A stretch of 64,000 nucleotides of DNA from Nocardioides mangrovi. Lineage in GTDB: Bacteria; Actinomycetota; Actinomycetes; Propionibacteriales; Nocardioidaceae. A program made the position numbers and the translations under genes. The notes under the pieces are model-generated. The model worked only from the letters and a program-made list of their open reading frames with translations, did not search any database and was not told the origin of the DNA. Of this stretch, positions 43,404 through 52,451 are shown piece after piece. Within the stretch, counting starts at the first letter, position 1. Every line of letters begins with the position of its first letter. The stretch spans positions 141,337-205,336 of the forward strand of contig NZ_JAIQZJ010000012.1 of assembly GCF_020073815.1 (NCBI RefSeq). Direction: 5' to 3'.

Positions 43404-45056
43404 ATGACCGATCAGAGGAGCGTGGAGGGCGGGCTGGACGAGCCCACCGAGCTCGAGCCCGAGCAGGGCTCGCTCGACCTCGCGGCCCCGGAGGACACCT
43501 GGACGGCCACGGACTGGGAGCGCGAGGCGGCTGCGGTGCTCCGCAAGTCCAAGCGCCTCAAGGACGACGACGCCGACGAGCTGGTCTGGGCCAAGCTGAC
43601 CCGCAGGACGCTGGACGGCATCGAGGTCACGCCGCTCGGGACGCCCGCGCTGCTGGACGACCTCGAGACCAGCGGCCGACCGACGCGGCAGGGCGACTGG
43701 GACATCCGGGCGTACGTCGACGGCCGCGACGCGCGGCTCGCCCACGAGGAGGCGCTGGTCGACCTCGACGGCGGTGTCACCAGCCTCTGGCTGGCCGGTG
43801 GGACCGACTACGCGGTCGCCCTCGACGGCGTCCTCGTCGACCTCGCTCCCGTCGTCCTCGACGGCGGCGACCCCGACGCCTTTCTGCAGTACGTCGGCGA
43901 CCGCGAGCTCCACCCCGGCACCAACCTCGGCGTCCCCGCGTCGGAGGCCACCGCGGAGCTCGGCCGGAAGGCCTGGCAGCGAGGCATCCGCGCCTTCGTG
44001 ATCGACGCGAGCACGATCCACGACCAGGGCGCGAGCGACGGCCAGGAGCTCGCCTGGTCGATGGCCGAGGCGGCGTCGTACCTCCGTCGTCTCACCGAGG
44101 CCGGCATGACGGTCGACGAGGCCGCAGGGCTGGTGGAGTTCCGCTACGCCGCGACCGACGAGCAGTTCCCGACGATCGCCAAGCTGCGCGCGGCCCGTCG
44201 TCTCTGGAGCCGCGTGCTCGAGATGTCCCAGGGTGCAGGCGAGATGACGCAGCACGCCGTCACCAGCCGCCCGATGATGAGCAGGTACGACCCCTGGGTG
44301 AACATGCTCCGCACCACCGTCGCGGCCTTCGCCGCCGGCGTCGGGGGAGCGGACAGCGTCACGGTGCTGCCGTTCGACGGCCCGCTCGGGCGGCCGGACG
44401 CGTTCGGCCGCCGGATCGCCCGCAACACCAGCCACCTCCTCATCGACGAGGCCCACGTCGCACACGTCGCCGACCCGGCCGGTGGCTCGTACGCCGTCGA
44501 GAAGCTGACCGACGACCTCGCCCGTGCCGCCTGGGAGCTCTTCGGCCGCCTCGACGACGGCGCCGATCTCGCGGCCGAGATCGCGAAGACCGTCGAGAAG
44601 CGCGAGCGCCAGATCGCCACGCGGAAGCGCCCGATCACCGGCCTCACGGAGTTCCCCCACCTCGCCGAGGAGCTGCCCGTCCGCGAGGGCGAGCCGGACC
44701 CGGTCCGCCGCTACGGCGCGAGCTTCGAGGCGCTGCGCGACGCGCCCGCCGCGACCCCGGTCCACCTGGCCACGCTCGGCACGGTCGCCCAGCACACCGC
44801 CCGCGCGACCTTCGCGACCAACCTCCTCGCCGCCGGCGGCATCGCGGTCACGACGGAGGCCGGTCGGGTCGTCTGCGTGGCCGGCACCGACGCGGCGTAC
44901 GACGAGCAGGGCGCCGAGGTCGCCGCCGAGCTCCGCACGAACGGCGCGGAGTGGGTGATCGTCGCCGGCCAGCCCCGCGACTGGGCCGACGACTCCTGCG
45001 CGATGGGCGTCGACGCCCTGGACTTCCTGACCCGCACGAGGGAGAAGCTGGCATGA
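43404..45056 (+). CDS. mutA: Methylmalonyl-CoA mutase small (beta) subunit
   Basis: 550 aa. It has the TIM-barrel domain like MutB (RIARNTSHLLIDEAHVAHVADPAGGSYAVE), while the C-terminal domain lacks the DxHxxG cobalamin motif, as expected for the non-catalytic subunit. It forms the heterodimer with MutB. The stop overlaps the mutB start by 4 nt (ATGA). Confidence 0.95.
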   Translation: MTDQRSVEGGLDEPTELEPEQGSLDLAAPEDTWTATDWEREAAAVLRKSKRLKDDDADELVWAKLTRRTLDGIEVTPLGTPALLDDLETSGRPTRQGDWDIRAYVDGRDARLAHEEALVDLDGGVTSLWLAGGTDYAVALDGVLVDLAPVVLDGGDPDAFLQYVGDRELHPGTNLGVPASEATAELGRKAWQRGIRAFVIDASTIHDQGASDGQELAWSMAEAASYLRRLTEAGMTVDEAAGLVEFRYAATDEQFPTIAKLRAARRLWSRVLEMSQGAGEMTQHAVTSRPMMSRYDPWVNMLRTTVAAFAAGVGGADSVTVLPFDGPLGRPDAFGRRIARNTSHLLIDEAHVAHVADPAGGSYAVEKLTDDLARAAWELFGRLDDGADLAAEIAKTVEKRERQIATRKRPITGLTEFPHLAEELPVREGEPDPVRRYGASFEALRDAPAATPVHLATLGTVAQHTARATFATNLLAAGGIAVTTEAGRVVCVAGTDAAYDEQGAEVAAELRTNGAEWVIVAGQPRDWADDSCAMGVDALDFLTRTREKLA

Positions 45057-47179
45057 GCGTCCCGAAGTCCTTCAGTGGCGAGCCCTGGATGTCCCCCGAG
45101 GGCATCGAGATCAAGCCGATGTACGGCCCCGAGGACATCGCCGGCCTCGACGCGCTCGGCACCTTCCCGGGCCTGAGCCCCTTCCTGCGCGGGCCCTACC
45201 CGACGATGTACACGACGCAGCCGTGGACGATCCGGCAGTACGCCGGCTTCTCGACCGCCGAGGAGTCCAACGCCTTCTACCGCCGCAACCTCGCGGCCGG
45301 CCAGAAGGGCCTGAGCGTCGCGTTCGACCTGGCGACCCACCGCGGCTACGACTCCGACCACCCGCGGGTGCGTGGCGACGTCGGCATGGCGGGCGTGGCG
45401 ATCGACTCGATCTACGACGCCCGCACGCTCTTCGACGGCATCCCGCTGGACCAGATGTCGGTGTCGATGACCATGAATGGCGCCGTACTCCCCGTCCTGG
45501 CCCTTTACATCGCGGCGGCCGAGGAGCAGGGGGTGAAGCCGGAGCAGCTCGCGGGGACCATCCAGAACGACATCCTCAAGGAGTTCATGGTCCGCAACAC
45601 CTACATCTACCCGCCGGCCCCGAGCATGCGGATCATCAGCGACATCTTCCAGTACACCTCGCAGAAGATGCCGCGCTTCAACTCGATCTCGATCTCCGGC
45701 TACCACATCCAGGAGGCCGGGGCGACCAACGACCTCGAGCTCGCCTACACGCTGGCCGACGGCGTCGAGTACATCCGCGCCGGCCTCGACGCCGGCCTGA
45801 CGATCGACCAGTTCGCTCCCCGGCTGTCCTTCTTCTGGGCCATCGGCATGAACTTCTTCATGGAGGTCGCGAAGATGCGCGCGGCCCGCGCGCTGTGGTC
45901 GCGGCTGGTGCGCCAGTTCGACCCGCAGAACCCCAAGTCGCTCAGCCTCCGCACGCACTCCCAGACCTCCGGCTGGTCGCTGACCGCGCAGGACGTCTTC
46001 AACAACGTGCAGCGCACCGCGATCGAGGCGATGGCCGCGACCCAGGGCCACACCCAGTCGCTGCACACCAACGCCCTCGACGAGGCGATCGCGCTGCCGA
46101 CCGACTTCTCCGCGCGGATCGCCCGCAACACCCAGCTGCTGCTCCAGCAGGAGAGCGGTACGACGGGGACGATCGACCCGTGGGCCGGCAGCTACTACGT
46201 CGAGCGGCTGACCCACGACCTCGCGGAGCGCGCCTGGGCGCACATCCAGGAGGCCGAGGCGGCCGGCGGCATGGCGGCCGCGATCGAGCAGGGCATCCCG
46301 AAGATGCGCATCGAGGAGGCCGCCGCCCGCACCCAGGCCCGGATCGACTCCGGCGCCCAGAAGGTCATCGGCGTCAACACGTTCCGGCTCGCCGCCGAGG
46401 ACAAGCTCGACGTCCTCAAGGTCGACAACGACGACGTCTACCGCCAGCAGATCGCCAAGCTGGAGCGGCTCCGTGCCGAGCGGAACGACGACGACGTCCG
46501 CAGTGCCCTCGAGGCGCTCACGCGCTCGGCCGAGCAGGGCGCCAGCAAGGGCTCGCTCGACGGCAACCTCCTGGCCCTCGCGGTCGACGCGGCCCGGGCC
46601 AAGGCGACGGTCGGCGAGATCTCCGAGGCGCTGGAGAAGGTCTACGGCCGGCACCAGGCCGTGATCCGTACGATCAGCGGCGTGTACAGGGACGAGTCCT
46701 CCGCCGGTGAGGGCGGCACGCTCGTCAGGCAGGTGCTCGACGCGACCGCCGAGTTCGAGGAGTCCGAGGGCCGCCGCCCGCGCATCCTCGTGGCGAAGAT
46801 GGGTCAGGACGGCCACGACCGCGGCCAGAAGGTCGTGGTCAGCGCCTTCGCCGACATGGGCTTCGACGTCGACGTGGGCCCGCTCTTCTCCACGCCCGAG
46901 GAGGTCGCCCAGCAGGCGGTCGACGCGGACGTGCACATCGTCGGCGTCTCGTCGCTGGCCGCGGGTCACCTGACCCTGCTGCCGGCGCTGCGGACGGCGC
47001 TCGAGGAGCAGGGCCGCCCGGACATCATGGTCGTCATCGGCGGGGTGATCCCGCCCGACGACGTACCGACGCTGAAGGAGATGGGTGCCGCCGCGGTCTT
47101 CCTGCCCGGCACCGTCATCGCCGAGTCGGCGCTCGACCTGCTCGCCCGGCTGCGGGAGCAGCTGGACCACGGTGCCTGA
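45053..47179 (+). CDS. mutB: Methylmalonyl-CoA mutase large (alpha) subunit, B12-dependent
   Basis: 708 aa. It isomerises methylmalonyl-CoA and succinyl-CoA. The barrel domain has AFDLATHRGYDSDHPRV and SISGYHIQEAGA; the C-terminal cobalamin domain has GQDGHDRG with H588 as the lower cobalt ligand, and later GGVIPPDD. The ATG at 45053 overlaps the mutA stop. The product enters the TCA cycle through sucCD in this same window. Confidence 0.97.
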   Translation: MSVPKSFSGEPWMSPEGIEIKPMYGPEDIAGLDALGTFPGLSPFLRGPYPTMYTTQPWTIRQYAGFSTAEESNAFYRRNLAAGQKGLSVAFDLATHRGYDSDHPRVRGDVGMAGVAIDSIYDARTLFDGIPLDQMSVSMTMNGAVLPVLALYIAAAEEQGVKPEQLAGTIQNDILKEFMVRNTYIYPPAPSMRIISDIFQYTSQKMPRFNSISISGYHIQEAGATNDLELAYTLADGVEYIRAGLDAGLTIDQFAPRLSFFWAIGMNFFMEVAKMRAARALWSRLVRQFDPQNPKSLSLRTHSQTSGWSLTAQDVFNNVQRTAIEAMAATQGHTQSLHTNALDEAIALPTDFSARIARNTQLLLQQESGTTGTIDPWAGSYYVERLTHDLAERAWAHIQEAEAAGGMAAAIEQGIPKMRIEEAAARTQARIDSGAQKVIGVNTFRLAAEDKLDVLKVDNDDVYRQQIAKLERLRAERNDDDVRSALEALTRSAEQGASKGSLDGNLLALAVDAARAKATVGEISEALEKVYGRHQAVIRTISGVYRDESSAGEGGTLVRQVLDATAEFEESEGRRPRILVAKMGQDGHDRGQKVVVSAFADMGFDVDVGPLFSTPEEVAQQAVDADVHIVGVSSLAAGHLTLLPALRTALEEQGRPDIMVVIGGVIPPDDVPTLKEMGAAAVFLPGTVIAESALDLLARLREQLDHGA

Positions 47180-48137
47180 TGTCGCTGCCCTCCTCGAGGG
47201 CATCGCGCAGGGCAGGCGGGCCGCGGTCTCGCAGGCGATCACGCTGGTCGAGTCGACCAGCTCGAAGCACCGCGCGCAGGCCCGCGAGCTCCTCACGGCA
47301 CTGCCGGGGGGCGACGCGGTACGTGTGGGCATCTCGGGGGTCCCGGGCGTCGGGAAGTCGACCTTCATCGAGGCGCTCGGCACCCGGCTGACCGGCGACG
47401 GTCACCGGGTCGGGGTGCTTGCGGTCGACCCGAGCTCGACGCGCACGGGCGGCTCGGTGCTCGGCGACAAGACCCGGATGGCGCGGCTCGCCAACGACCC
47501 GGACGCCTTCGTCCGGCCCTCGCCGAGCGCGGGCACCCTCGGCGGCGTCGCCCGGGCGACCGTGCAGGCGATGGCGGTCCTCGAGGCGGCGGCGTACGAC
47601 GTGGTGCTGGTCGAGACCGTCGGCGTCGGCCAGTCCGAGGTGACCGTGGCCGGCATGGTCGACACGTTCCTCTTCCTCACCCTCGCCCGCACCGGCGACC
47701 AGCTGCAGGGCATCAAGAAGGGCATCCTCGAGATCGCCGACGTAGTCGCGGTCAACAAGGCCGACGGGGACCGCCAGATGGAGGCCCGCGGCGCGGCCCG
47801 TGAGCTCGCCGGCGCGCTGCGGCTCGTACGCGGCATGGACGAGTGGGCGCCGCCCGTCGTCACCTGCTCGGCGCTCGAGGGCACCGGCGTCGACGACGTC
47901 TGGGACCGGGTGGTGGCGCACCGCGAGCACCTCGGTGAGGACGGCCTCGCCGACAAGCGCGCCCACCAGCAGCTCGACTTCACCTGGGCGCTGGTGCGTG
48001 ACGAGCTCGACCAGCGGCTGCGTCACTCGCCCGGCGTGCGGGCGGTGCGCGACGACCTGCGGGCGGCGGTGCTCAGCGGAGAGATGCCCGCGACGGTTGC
48101 GGCCGACCGCATTCTCCAGGCGTACGACGAGCGCTGA
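47172..48137 (+). CDS. meaB: Methylmalonyl-CoA mutase-associated GTPase chaperone
   Basis: 321 aa. G3E-family GTPase (MeaB/MMAA) that gates cobalamin delivery and protects the mutase. Walker A GVPGVGKS at 56-63, VDPSSTRTGGSVLGDKTRM, VETVGVGQSE and the NKAD base motif. The GTG at 47172 overlaps the mutB stop by 8 nt. Confidence 0.96.
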   Translation: MPDVAALLEGIAQGRRAAVSQAITLVESTSSKHRAQARELLTALPGGDAVRVGISGVPGVGKSTFIEALGTRLTGDGHRVGVLAVDPSSTRTGGSVLGDKTRMARLANDPDAFVRPSPSAGTLGGVARATVQAMAVLEAAAYDVVLVETVGVGQSEVTVAGMVDTFLFLTLARTGDQLQGIKKGILEIADVVAVNKADGDRQMEARGAARELAGALRLVRGMDEWAPPVVTCSALEGTGVDDVWDRVVAHREHLGEDGLADKRAHQQLDFTWALVRDELDQRLRHSPGVRAVRDDLRAAVLSGEMPATVAADRILQAYDER

Positions 48138-48192
48138 CGTCTTCCCCAGATCAGGGGACGACCTCCCGCCGACGCTGGTGTCGTGTGGACGT

Positions 48193-49293
48193 ATGCGCCG
48201 AACACTCCTGTTGTCAGTCCTCGCCTCCGCCACCCTCGCCGGTGGCCTGATCGCGGCACCGGCAGTCGCCGCACCGCCGCCTCCGACCCCGACGACACTG
48301 GCCGACGGCCTGCTGTCCCCCCTGAGCCTCGCGATCAGCGGTCACGGTGCGCTCGTCACCCAGAACTTCGGCGGCACCCTCGACCTGGTGCGCCCCGACG
48401 GCACGACGACGAACCTCTACGCATCCACCGGCGGCAACGAGGTCGGCGGCGTCTCGGTGCGGAAGGGCCGGATCGTCTTCACCGAGACCTCGAGCGACCC
48501 GGACACCGGCGAGCCCGCCGACTCGTGGGTCAAGGTCCTGACCAAGTCCGGCGCCCACACCCTCGCGCACGTCCGGGCCTACGAGAACGCCACCAACCCC
48601 GACAGCGTCAACACCTACGGCATCACCGACCTCGACGCCGACTGCGCCGCGCAGTGGCCGGCCGACCAGTTCGGGCCGGTCACCTACACCGGCCTGCCGG
48701 ACTCGCACCCCTACGCGACCTTCCAGACCAAGCACACGACGTACGTCGCGGACGCCGGCATGAACGCCGTGCTCGCGATCTCGCCGTGGGGTCACATCCG
48801 TACCGTCGCGGTCCTGCCGCCGGTGCCGGTGACCATCACCCAGGACCTCGCCACGGGTCTCGGCGCGCCCGACTGCGTCGTCGGGCACACCTACTACGGC
48901 GAGCCGGTGCCCACCGACGTCCAGGTCGGCCCGCACGGCCAGCTCTACGTGACCACCGAGGGCGGCGGCATCGGGGAGCAGGTGCCGCTCGGCTCGGTCT
49001 ACAAGATCGACCCGTGGCACGGCACGACGACGCTGGTCGCCGGCGGGCTGGCGACGCCGACGGGCCTCGCGGTGAACCCGCGCGGTGACGTGTACGTCGC
49101 CGAGCTCTTCGGCGGGAAGATCTCCAAGATCGACCGGCACGGCACCGTCTCGACGTACGCCGAGGTCGGCCTGCCGGGTGCGGTCGAGCTGAGCTACGGC
49201 AAGCTGTACGCGACCATCGACGTGCTGCCGCCCGACGAGGGTGCGCCCGCCGGCAAGGTGGTCCGGTTCGGCTGGGGCGGCACCAAGCGGTAG
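48193..49293 (+). CDS. Secreted ScyD/ScyE-like beta-propeller protein
   Basis: 366 aa. Signal peptide about 1-27 (LLLSVLASATLAGGLIAAPAVAA). The mature part is an NHL/SMP-30-like propeller with LLSPLSLAISGHGALVTQNFGG and LATPTGLAVNPRGDVYVAELFGGKISKID, as in ScyD/ScyE family proteins. Function in actinobacteria unknown. Its last 100 nt overlap the 3' end of the convergent response regulator gene. Confidence 0.85.
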   Translation: MRRTLLLSVLASATLAGGLIAAPAVAAPPPPTPTTLADGLLSPLSLAISGHGALVTQNFGGTLDLVRPDGTTTNLYASTGGNEVGGVSVRKGRIVFTETSSDPDTGEPADSWVKVLTKSGAHTLAHVRAYENATNPDSVNTYGITDLDADCAAQWPADQFGPVTYTGLPDSHPYATFQTKHTTYVADAGMNAVLAISPWGHIRTVAVLPPVPVTITQDLATGLGAPDCVVGHTYYGEPVPTDVQVGPHGQLYVTTEGGGIGEQVPLGSVYKIDPWHGTTTLVAGGLATPTGLAVNPRGDVYVAELFGGKISKIDRHGTVSTYAEVGLPGAVELSYGKLYATIDVLPPDEGAPAGKVVRFGWGGTKR

Positions 49294-50072
49294 CCGCCCG
49301 CGCCGTCGGTCTCGATCCAGAGCGGGGCCGACGTGTCCTCGCCGATCTTGGCGAGCAGGGCGCCCATCGCCGCCGCGACGAGCTCGTGGTCGGACTCGCG
49401 GACGGCACTGCCGTCGGTGTAGGTCTCACCGCGCAGGCTGAGCGCGAGCTCGCCGCGGCTGCGGCTCTGCGTGCCGGCGTAGAGCATCAGCTCGAGCAGG
49501 TCGAACTCCAGCCGCGGCAGCGCGACGTCGCGGCCGTCGACGGTGAGGACGCCGCGGTCGGGGTTGAGCCGCAGCCCGCGGAAGGTCACCCAGTCGTCCT
49601 CGAACTCGACCTCGCCGACCGGGACCGGCCGCACCGGCTCCGGCTCGGGCGGCGGGGGAGGGGCGGCCATCGCGATCGGGAAGCGGTACGGCGGCCGCCG
49701 CAACACCGCCAGGAAGCGGCTGCGCAGCTCGCGCGGGCGGAAGGGCTTGGCGACGTAGTCGTCGGCGCCTGCCGCGAAGCCGCCCAGGATGTCGTCCTCG
49801 CCTGCCAGTGAGCTGACCATCACCAGGTAGGTCGAGCTGAACTCACGGATCTGCCGGGTCACCTCCAGCCCGTCCAGGCCGGGCAGGGCGACGTCGACGG
49901 TGGCGATGGTGGGTGCCAGCCGGCGGACCGCCTCGACGCCCGACGGACCGTCCTCGGCGACCACCGGGCGGAAGCCGGTCTGCCGCAGGATCAGCGACAG
50001 CAGCTCGGCGACCTCGGCGTCGTCCTCGATGACGACCGCGTAGGGCGGCGGCGTCTCAGCGACATGCGACAT
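49194..50072 (-). CDS. OmpR-like response regulator (receiver + winged-helix)
   Basis: 292 aa. Receiver at about 12-125 with the D-D pair (IEDDAEV), the phosphoacceptor Asp in TVDVALPGLDG and Lys in VAKPFRPRELRSR. A Pro-rich linker follows, then a winged-helix-like domain (LTVDGRDVALPRLEFDLLELMLYAG ... GGYRLVPPQ). The last ~24 residues after GYRLVPP are extra. The ATG at 50072 has the ribosome site gggga and overlaps the end of the beta-helix lipoprotein gene by 17 nt; the two form one operon. No sensor kinase gene is adjacent. Confidence 0.85.
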   Translation of the reverse strand: MSHVAETPPPYAVVIEDDAEVAELLSLILRQTGFRPVVAEDGPSGVEAVRRLAPTIATVDVALPGLDGLEVTRQIREFSSTYLVMVSSLAGEDDILGGFAAGADDYVAKPFRPRELRSRFLAVLRRPPYRFPIAMAAPPPPPEPEPVRPVPVGEVEFEDDWVTFRGLRLNPDRGVLTVDGRDVALPRLEFDLLELMLYAGTQSRSRGELALSLRGETYTDGSAVRESDHELVAAAMGALLAKIGEDTSAPLWIETDGAGGYRLVPPQPNRTTLPAGAPSSGGSTSMVAYSLP

Positions 50073-51048
50073 TGGAGAGCTCCCCGTGAGCCTCGGGAGT
50101 CACGCGCTGTCCGCACGCGACGACGTTCGATGCCTCCTGGGCCTCGCCGACGACGTTGACGGCGAAGCCCCCCGGAACGGAGAGCTGGAACGAGTTTCGC
50201 ACGAACCTGTTCGCCCGGCCCCAGTTCGACACGACCACGTGCACCTGGATCGCGTCCGCCGCCGACGCGCGCAGGGTGTTGCCGCGGACCGTCCACCGGT
50301 TGCCCTTGACGTCGACGACCGAGTCGGCGGCGTCGGTCCCGGGGCCGGAGAGGTCGTTGCCCGAGAGGAGCCCGCCGGTGGTGCCCTCCTTGATGTCGAC
50401 CGCCTCCGCGGTGGTGTCCCGCACCGTGTTGCCGGTGATCTCGTTGTGGTCGCTGCGGTCCGGCTCGCAGTCGCTGAGGTCGCACCAGTTGCTCTCGGCG
50501 GTCCCGACGTAGATGCCCTCGCCGTAGTCCGGCTCGCGCAGGCCGGTGCGCCGCACGACGTTGTCGCGGACGACGTCGTGGCTGCTGCCGGCGCGCAGGT
50601 GGATGCCCTCGTCGCCGACCTCCTCCACGAGCAGGTCGGCGATCTCGACGTGCGAGGAGCCGTCGAGCACGACGCCCTTCTGCGCGTGGGTGACGGTGAT
50701 GCCGCGGACGGTCCAGTACGACGCACCGTCGAGGTGCAGGCCGTAGCCGTGGTCGACCGTGCCGCCGTCGAGCACCGCGTCGCGCGGACCGCACAGGGTG
50801 ATCGGGGCGTCGGCGGTGCCGGACCGGGTGATGCCGAAGGGGCCGTCGTACGTGCCGGGTCCGAGCAGGATCTCGTCGCCCGGCTCAGCGTCGGCGAGCG
50901 CGTCGGCGAGCTCGTCCGGGCCGGTCACGTCGACCCCGCCGAAGCCGCAGGTGCCGGCGGTCGCCGCGTCCGTGCGGCCGTCGGAGGAGCAGCCGGCCAG
51001 GGCGAGCGCCAGCGCGGTCGCCGCCACACAGGAGAGCAACCGGCGCAC
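50056..51048 (-). CDS. Parallel beta-helix lipoprotein
   Basis: 330 aa. GTG start at 51048; signal peptide with lipobox LAGC (RLLSCVAATALALALAGCSS). Then repeated beta-helix rungs (ITVTHAQKGVVLDGSSHVEIADLLVEEVGDEGIHLRAGS, DNVVRRTGL, GNTVRDTTAEAVDIKEG, NRWTVRGNTLRASAADAIQVHV), as in pectate-lyase-like carbohydrate enzymes. It probably binds or modifies a polysaccharide outside the cell. No catalytic motif is assigned. Upstream of, and overlapping, the response regulator. Confidence 0.85.
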   Translation of the reverse strand: MRRLLSCVAATALALALAGCSSDGRTDAATAGTCGFGGVDVTGPDELADALADAEPGDEILLGPGTYDGPFGITRSGTADAPITLCGPRDAVLDGGTVDHGYGLHLDGASYWTVRGITVTHAQKGVVLDGSSHVEIADLLVEEVGDEGIHLRAGSSHDVVRDNVVRRTGLREPDYGEGIYVGTAESNWCDLSDCEPDRSDHNEITGNTVRDTTAEAVDIKEGTTGGLLSGNDLSGPGTDAADSVVDVKGNRWTVRGNTLRASAADAIQVHVVVSNWGRANRFVRNSFQLSVPGGFAVNVVGEAQEASNVVACGQRVTPEAHGELSNVACR

Positions 51049-51122
51049 CAGGGGAGTCTCACAGCCGGGAGGGACACCGTCGCGCAGGCGCGCCAAATGC
51101 CTCGATCGGAGGACGGCTCCGG

Positions 51123-51128
51123 TTAGCC
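51123..51128 (+). promoter_or_regulatory. Candidate -10 of the GT2/beta-helix operon
   Basis: TAGCCT, giving a leader of about 60 nt to the GT2 ATG, which has a strong ribosome site (gaggagggg). Confidence 0.4.
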
Positions 51129-51194
51129 TGGGCGCTGCCTTCTCGGGTCGCTCTGCCCTGTCATCGCCCGGTCGACCACCCCGAGGAGGGGCAC

Positions 51195-52451
51195 ATGGAC
51201 GCGCTCCGCTCGGCCATGGGTGCGCCCGGCGAGTGGTCGTGGATCCTGCCGTTCGGCATCATCGGCATGATCTCGTGGGGCTTCTGGCTGGTGCGCAAGC
51301 TGATCTCGGCGAGCGCGCGACCGGTGGTCAACGACTTCCGCACGACCGCCACGATCGTGGTGCCGTCCTACCACGAGGACCCGGACGTGCTGCTGCGCTG
51401 CCTGGAGACCTGGCTGGCCGAGGGCCCCTCGCGGATCATCATCGTGCTCGACGTCGCCGACACCGAGGCCAAGGAGCGCATCGACGCACTCGGCCACCCC
51501 CACGTCGAGGCGCACCTCTTCAAGCACCGCGGCAAGCGCTCGGCGCTCGGCTACGGCATGCGCCTGGTGGACACCGAGCTGCTGATCCTCATCGACTCGG
51601 ACACCGTGTGGCTGCCCGGGATGTACGAGAACATCCAGATGCCGTTCATCGACCCGGTCGTCGGCGCGGTCAGCACCCGGCAGAACGTCTACCTGCCGAA
51701 GACCAGCCTGTGGCGCCGGGTCGCCGACTGGATCATCGACCTTCGCTACTACGACTACGCGCCGGCGATGGGCAAGTTCGGCGGCGTGATCTGCGCGTCC
51801 GGCCGCACCAGCGCCTACCGGTACGACGTGGTCAAGGACCGGATCGAGGACCTCGAGCACGAGATCTTCTGGGGCCGCGAGTGCGTGGCCGGCGACGACG
51901 GCCGGCTGACCTGGCTGGTGCTGTCGCAGGGCTTCCGGGTCGCGCACCAGGACACCGCGCGGGCGCTGTCGATGTTCCCCGACACGTTCCGCGCGTTCTG
52001 CAAGCAGCGGGTCCGCTGGAGCCGCAACTCCTACCGCTGCTACATCACCGCCGTCCGCAACGGCTGGATCTTCAAGACCCCGATCATCTCCCAGATCACC
52101 GTCATGCAGATCCTGCTGACGCCGGTCACCAGCACCATCGCGCTCGTCTACGTCTTCCTCAGCCTGCGCTCTGACCATCCCTGGGCGGCCTTCGGGGTGT
52201 CGCTGGCCTGGCTCTTCGTGGGTCGTGGCATCCGCGGCATCTCGCACCTGTGGCGGCGGCCCGAGGACATCCTGATCCTGCCGGTCGTCACCTTCGCGGT
52301 GATGTTCGTGGCCGGCCCGATCAAGACCTACGCGCTCTTCACCATGAACAAGCAGGGCTGGCTGACCCGCTCGGCGGACACCATCGGCGGTGAGGGCCAG
52401 ACCGAGGCCAGCCTGAGCAAGGCCGCCGATCCCGCCCAGGCCCCCGCGTGA
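51195..52451 (+). CDS. Processive family 2 glycosyltransferase (polysaccharide synthase)
   Basis: 418 aa. One N-terminal helix (WILPFGIIGMISWGFWLV), a cytosolic GT-A domain with TATIVVPSYHEDP, the DSD metal site in LILIDSDTVWLPG, AGDDGRLTWLV (base region) and the QxxRW motif as KQRVRWSRNS, then three or four C-terminal helices. This layout is that of Alg8, NodC, hyaluronan and cellulose-like synthases, which polymerise and export the chain. Four nt overlap with the beta-helix protein that follows. Confidence 0.92.
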   Translation: MDALRSAMGAPGEWSWILPFGIIGMISWGFWLVRKLISASARPVVNDFRTTATIVVPSYHEDPDVLLRCLETWLAEGPSRIIIVLDVADTEAKERIDALGHPHVEAHLFKHRGKRSALGYGMRLVDTELLILIDSDTVWLPGMYENIQMPFIDPVVGAVSTRQNVYLPKTSLWRRVADWIIDLRYYDYAPAMGKFGGVICASGRTSAYRYDVVKDRIEDLEHEIFWGRECVAGDDGRLTWLVLSQGFRVAHQDTARALSMFPDTFRAFCKQRVRWSRNSYRCYITAVRNGWIFKTPIISQITVMQILLTPVTSTIALVYVFLSLRSDHPWAAFGVSLAWLFVGRGIRGISHLWRRPEDILILPVVTFAVMFVAGPIKTYALFTMNKQGWLTRSADTIGGEGQTEASLSKAADPAQAPA

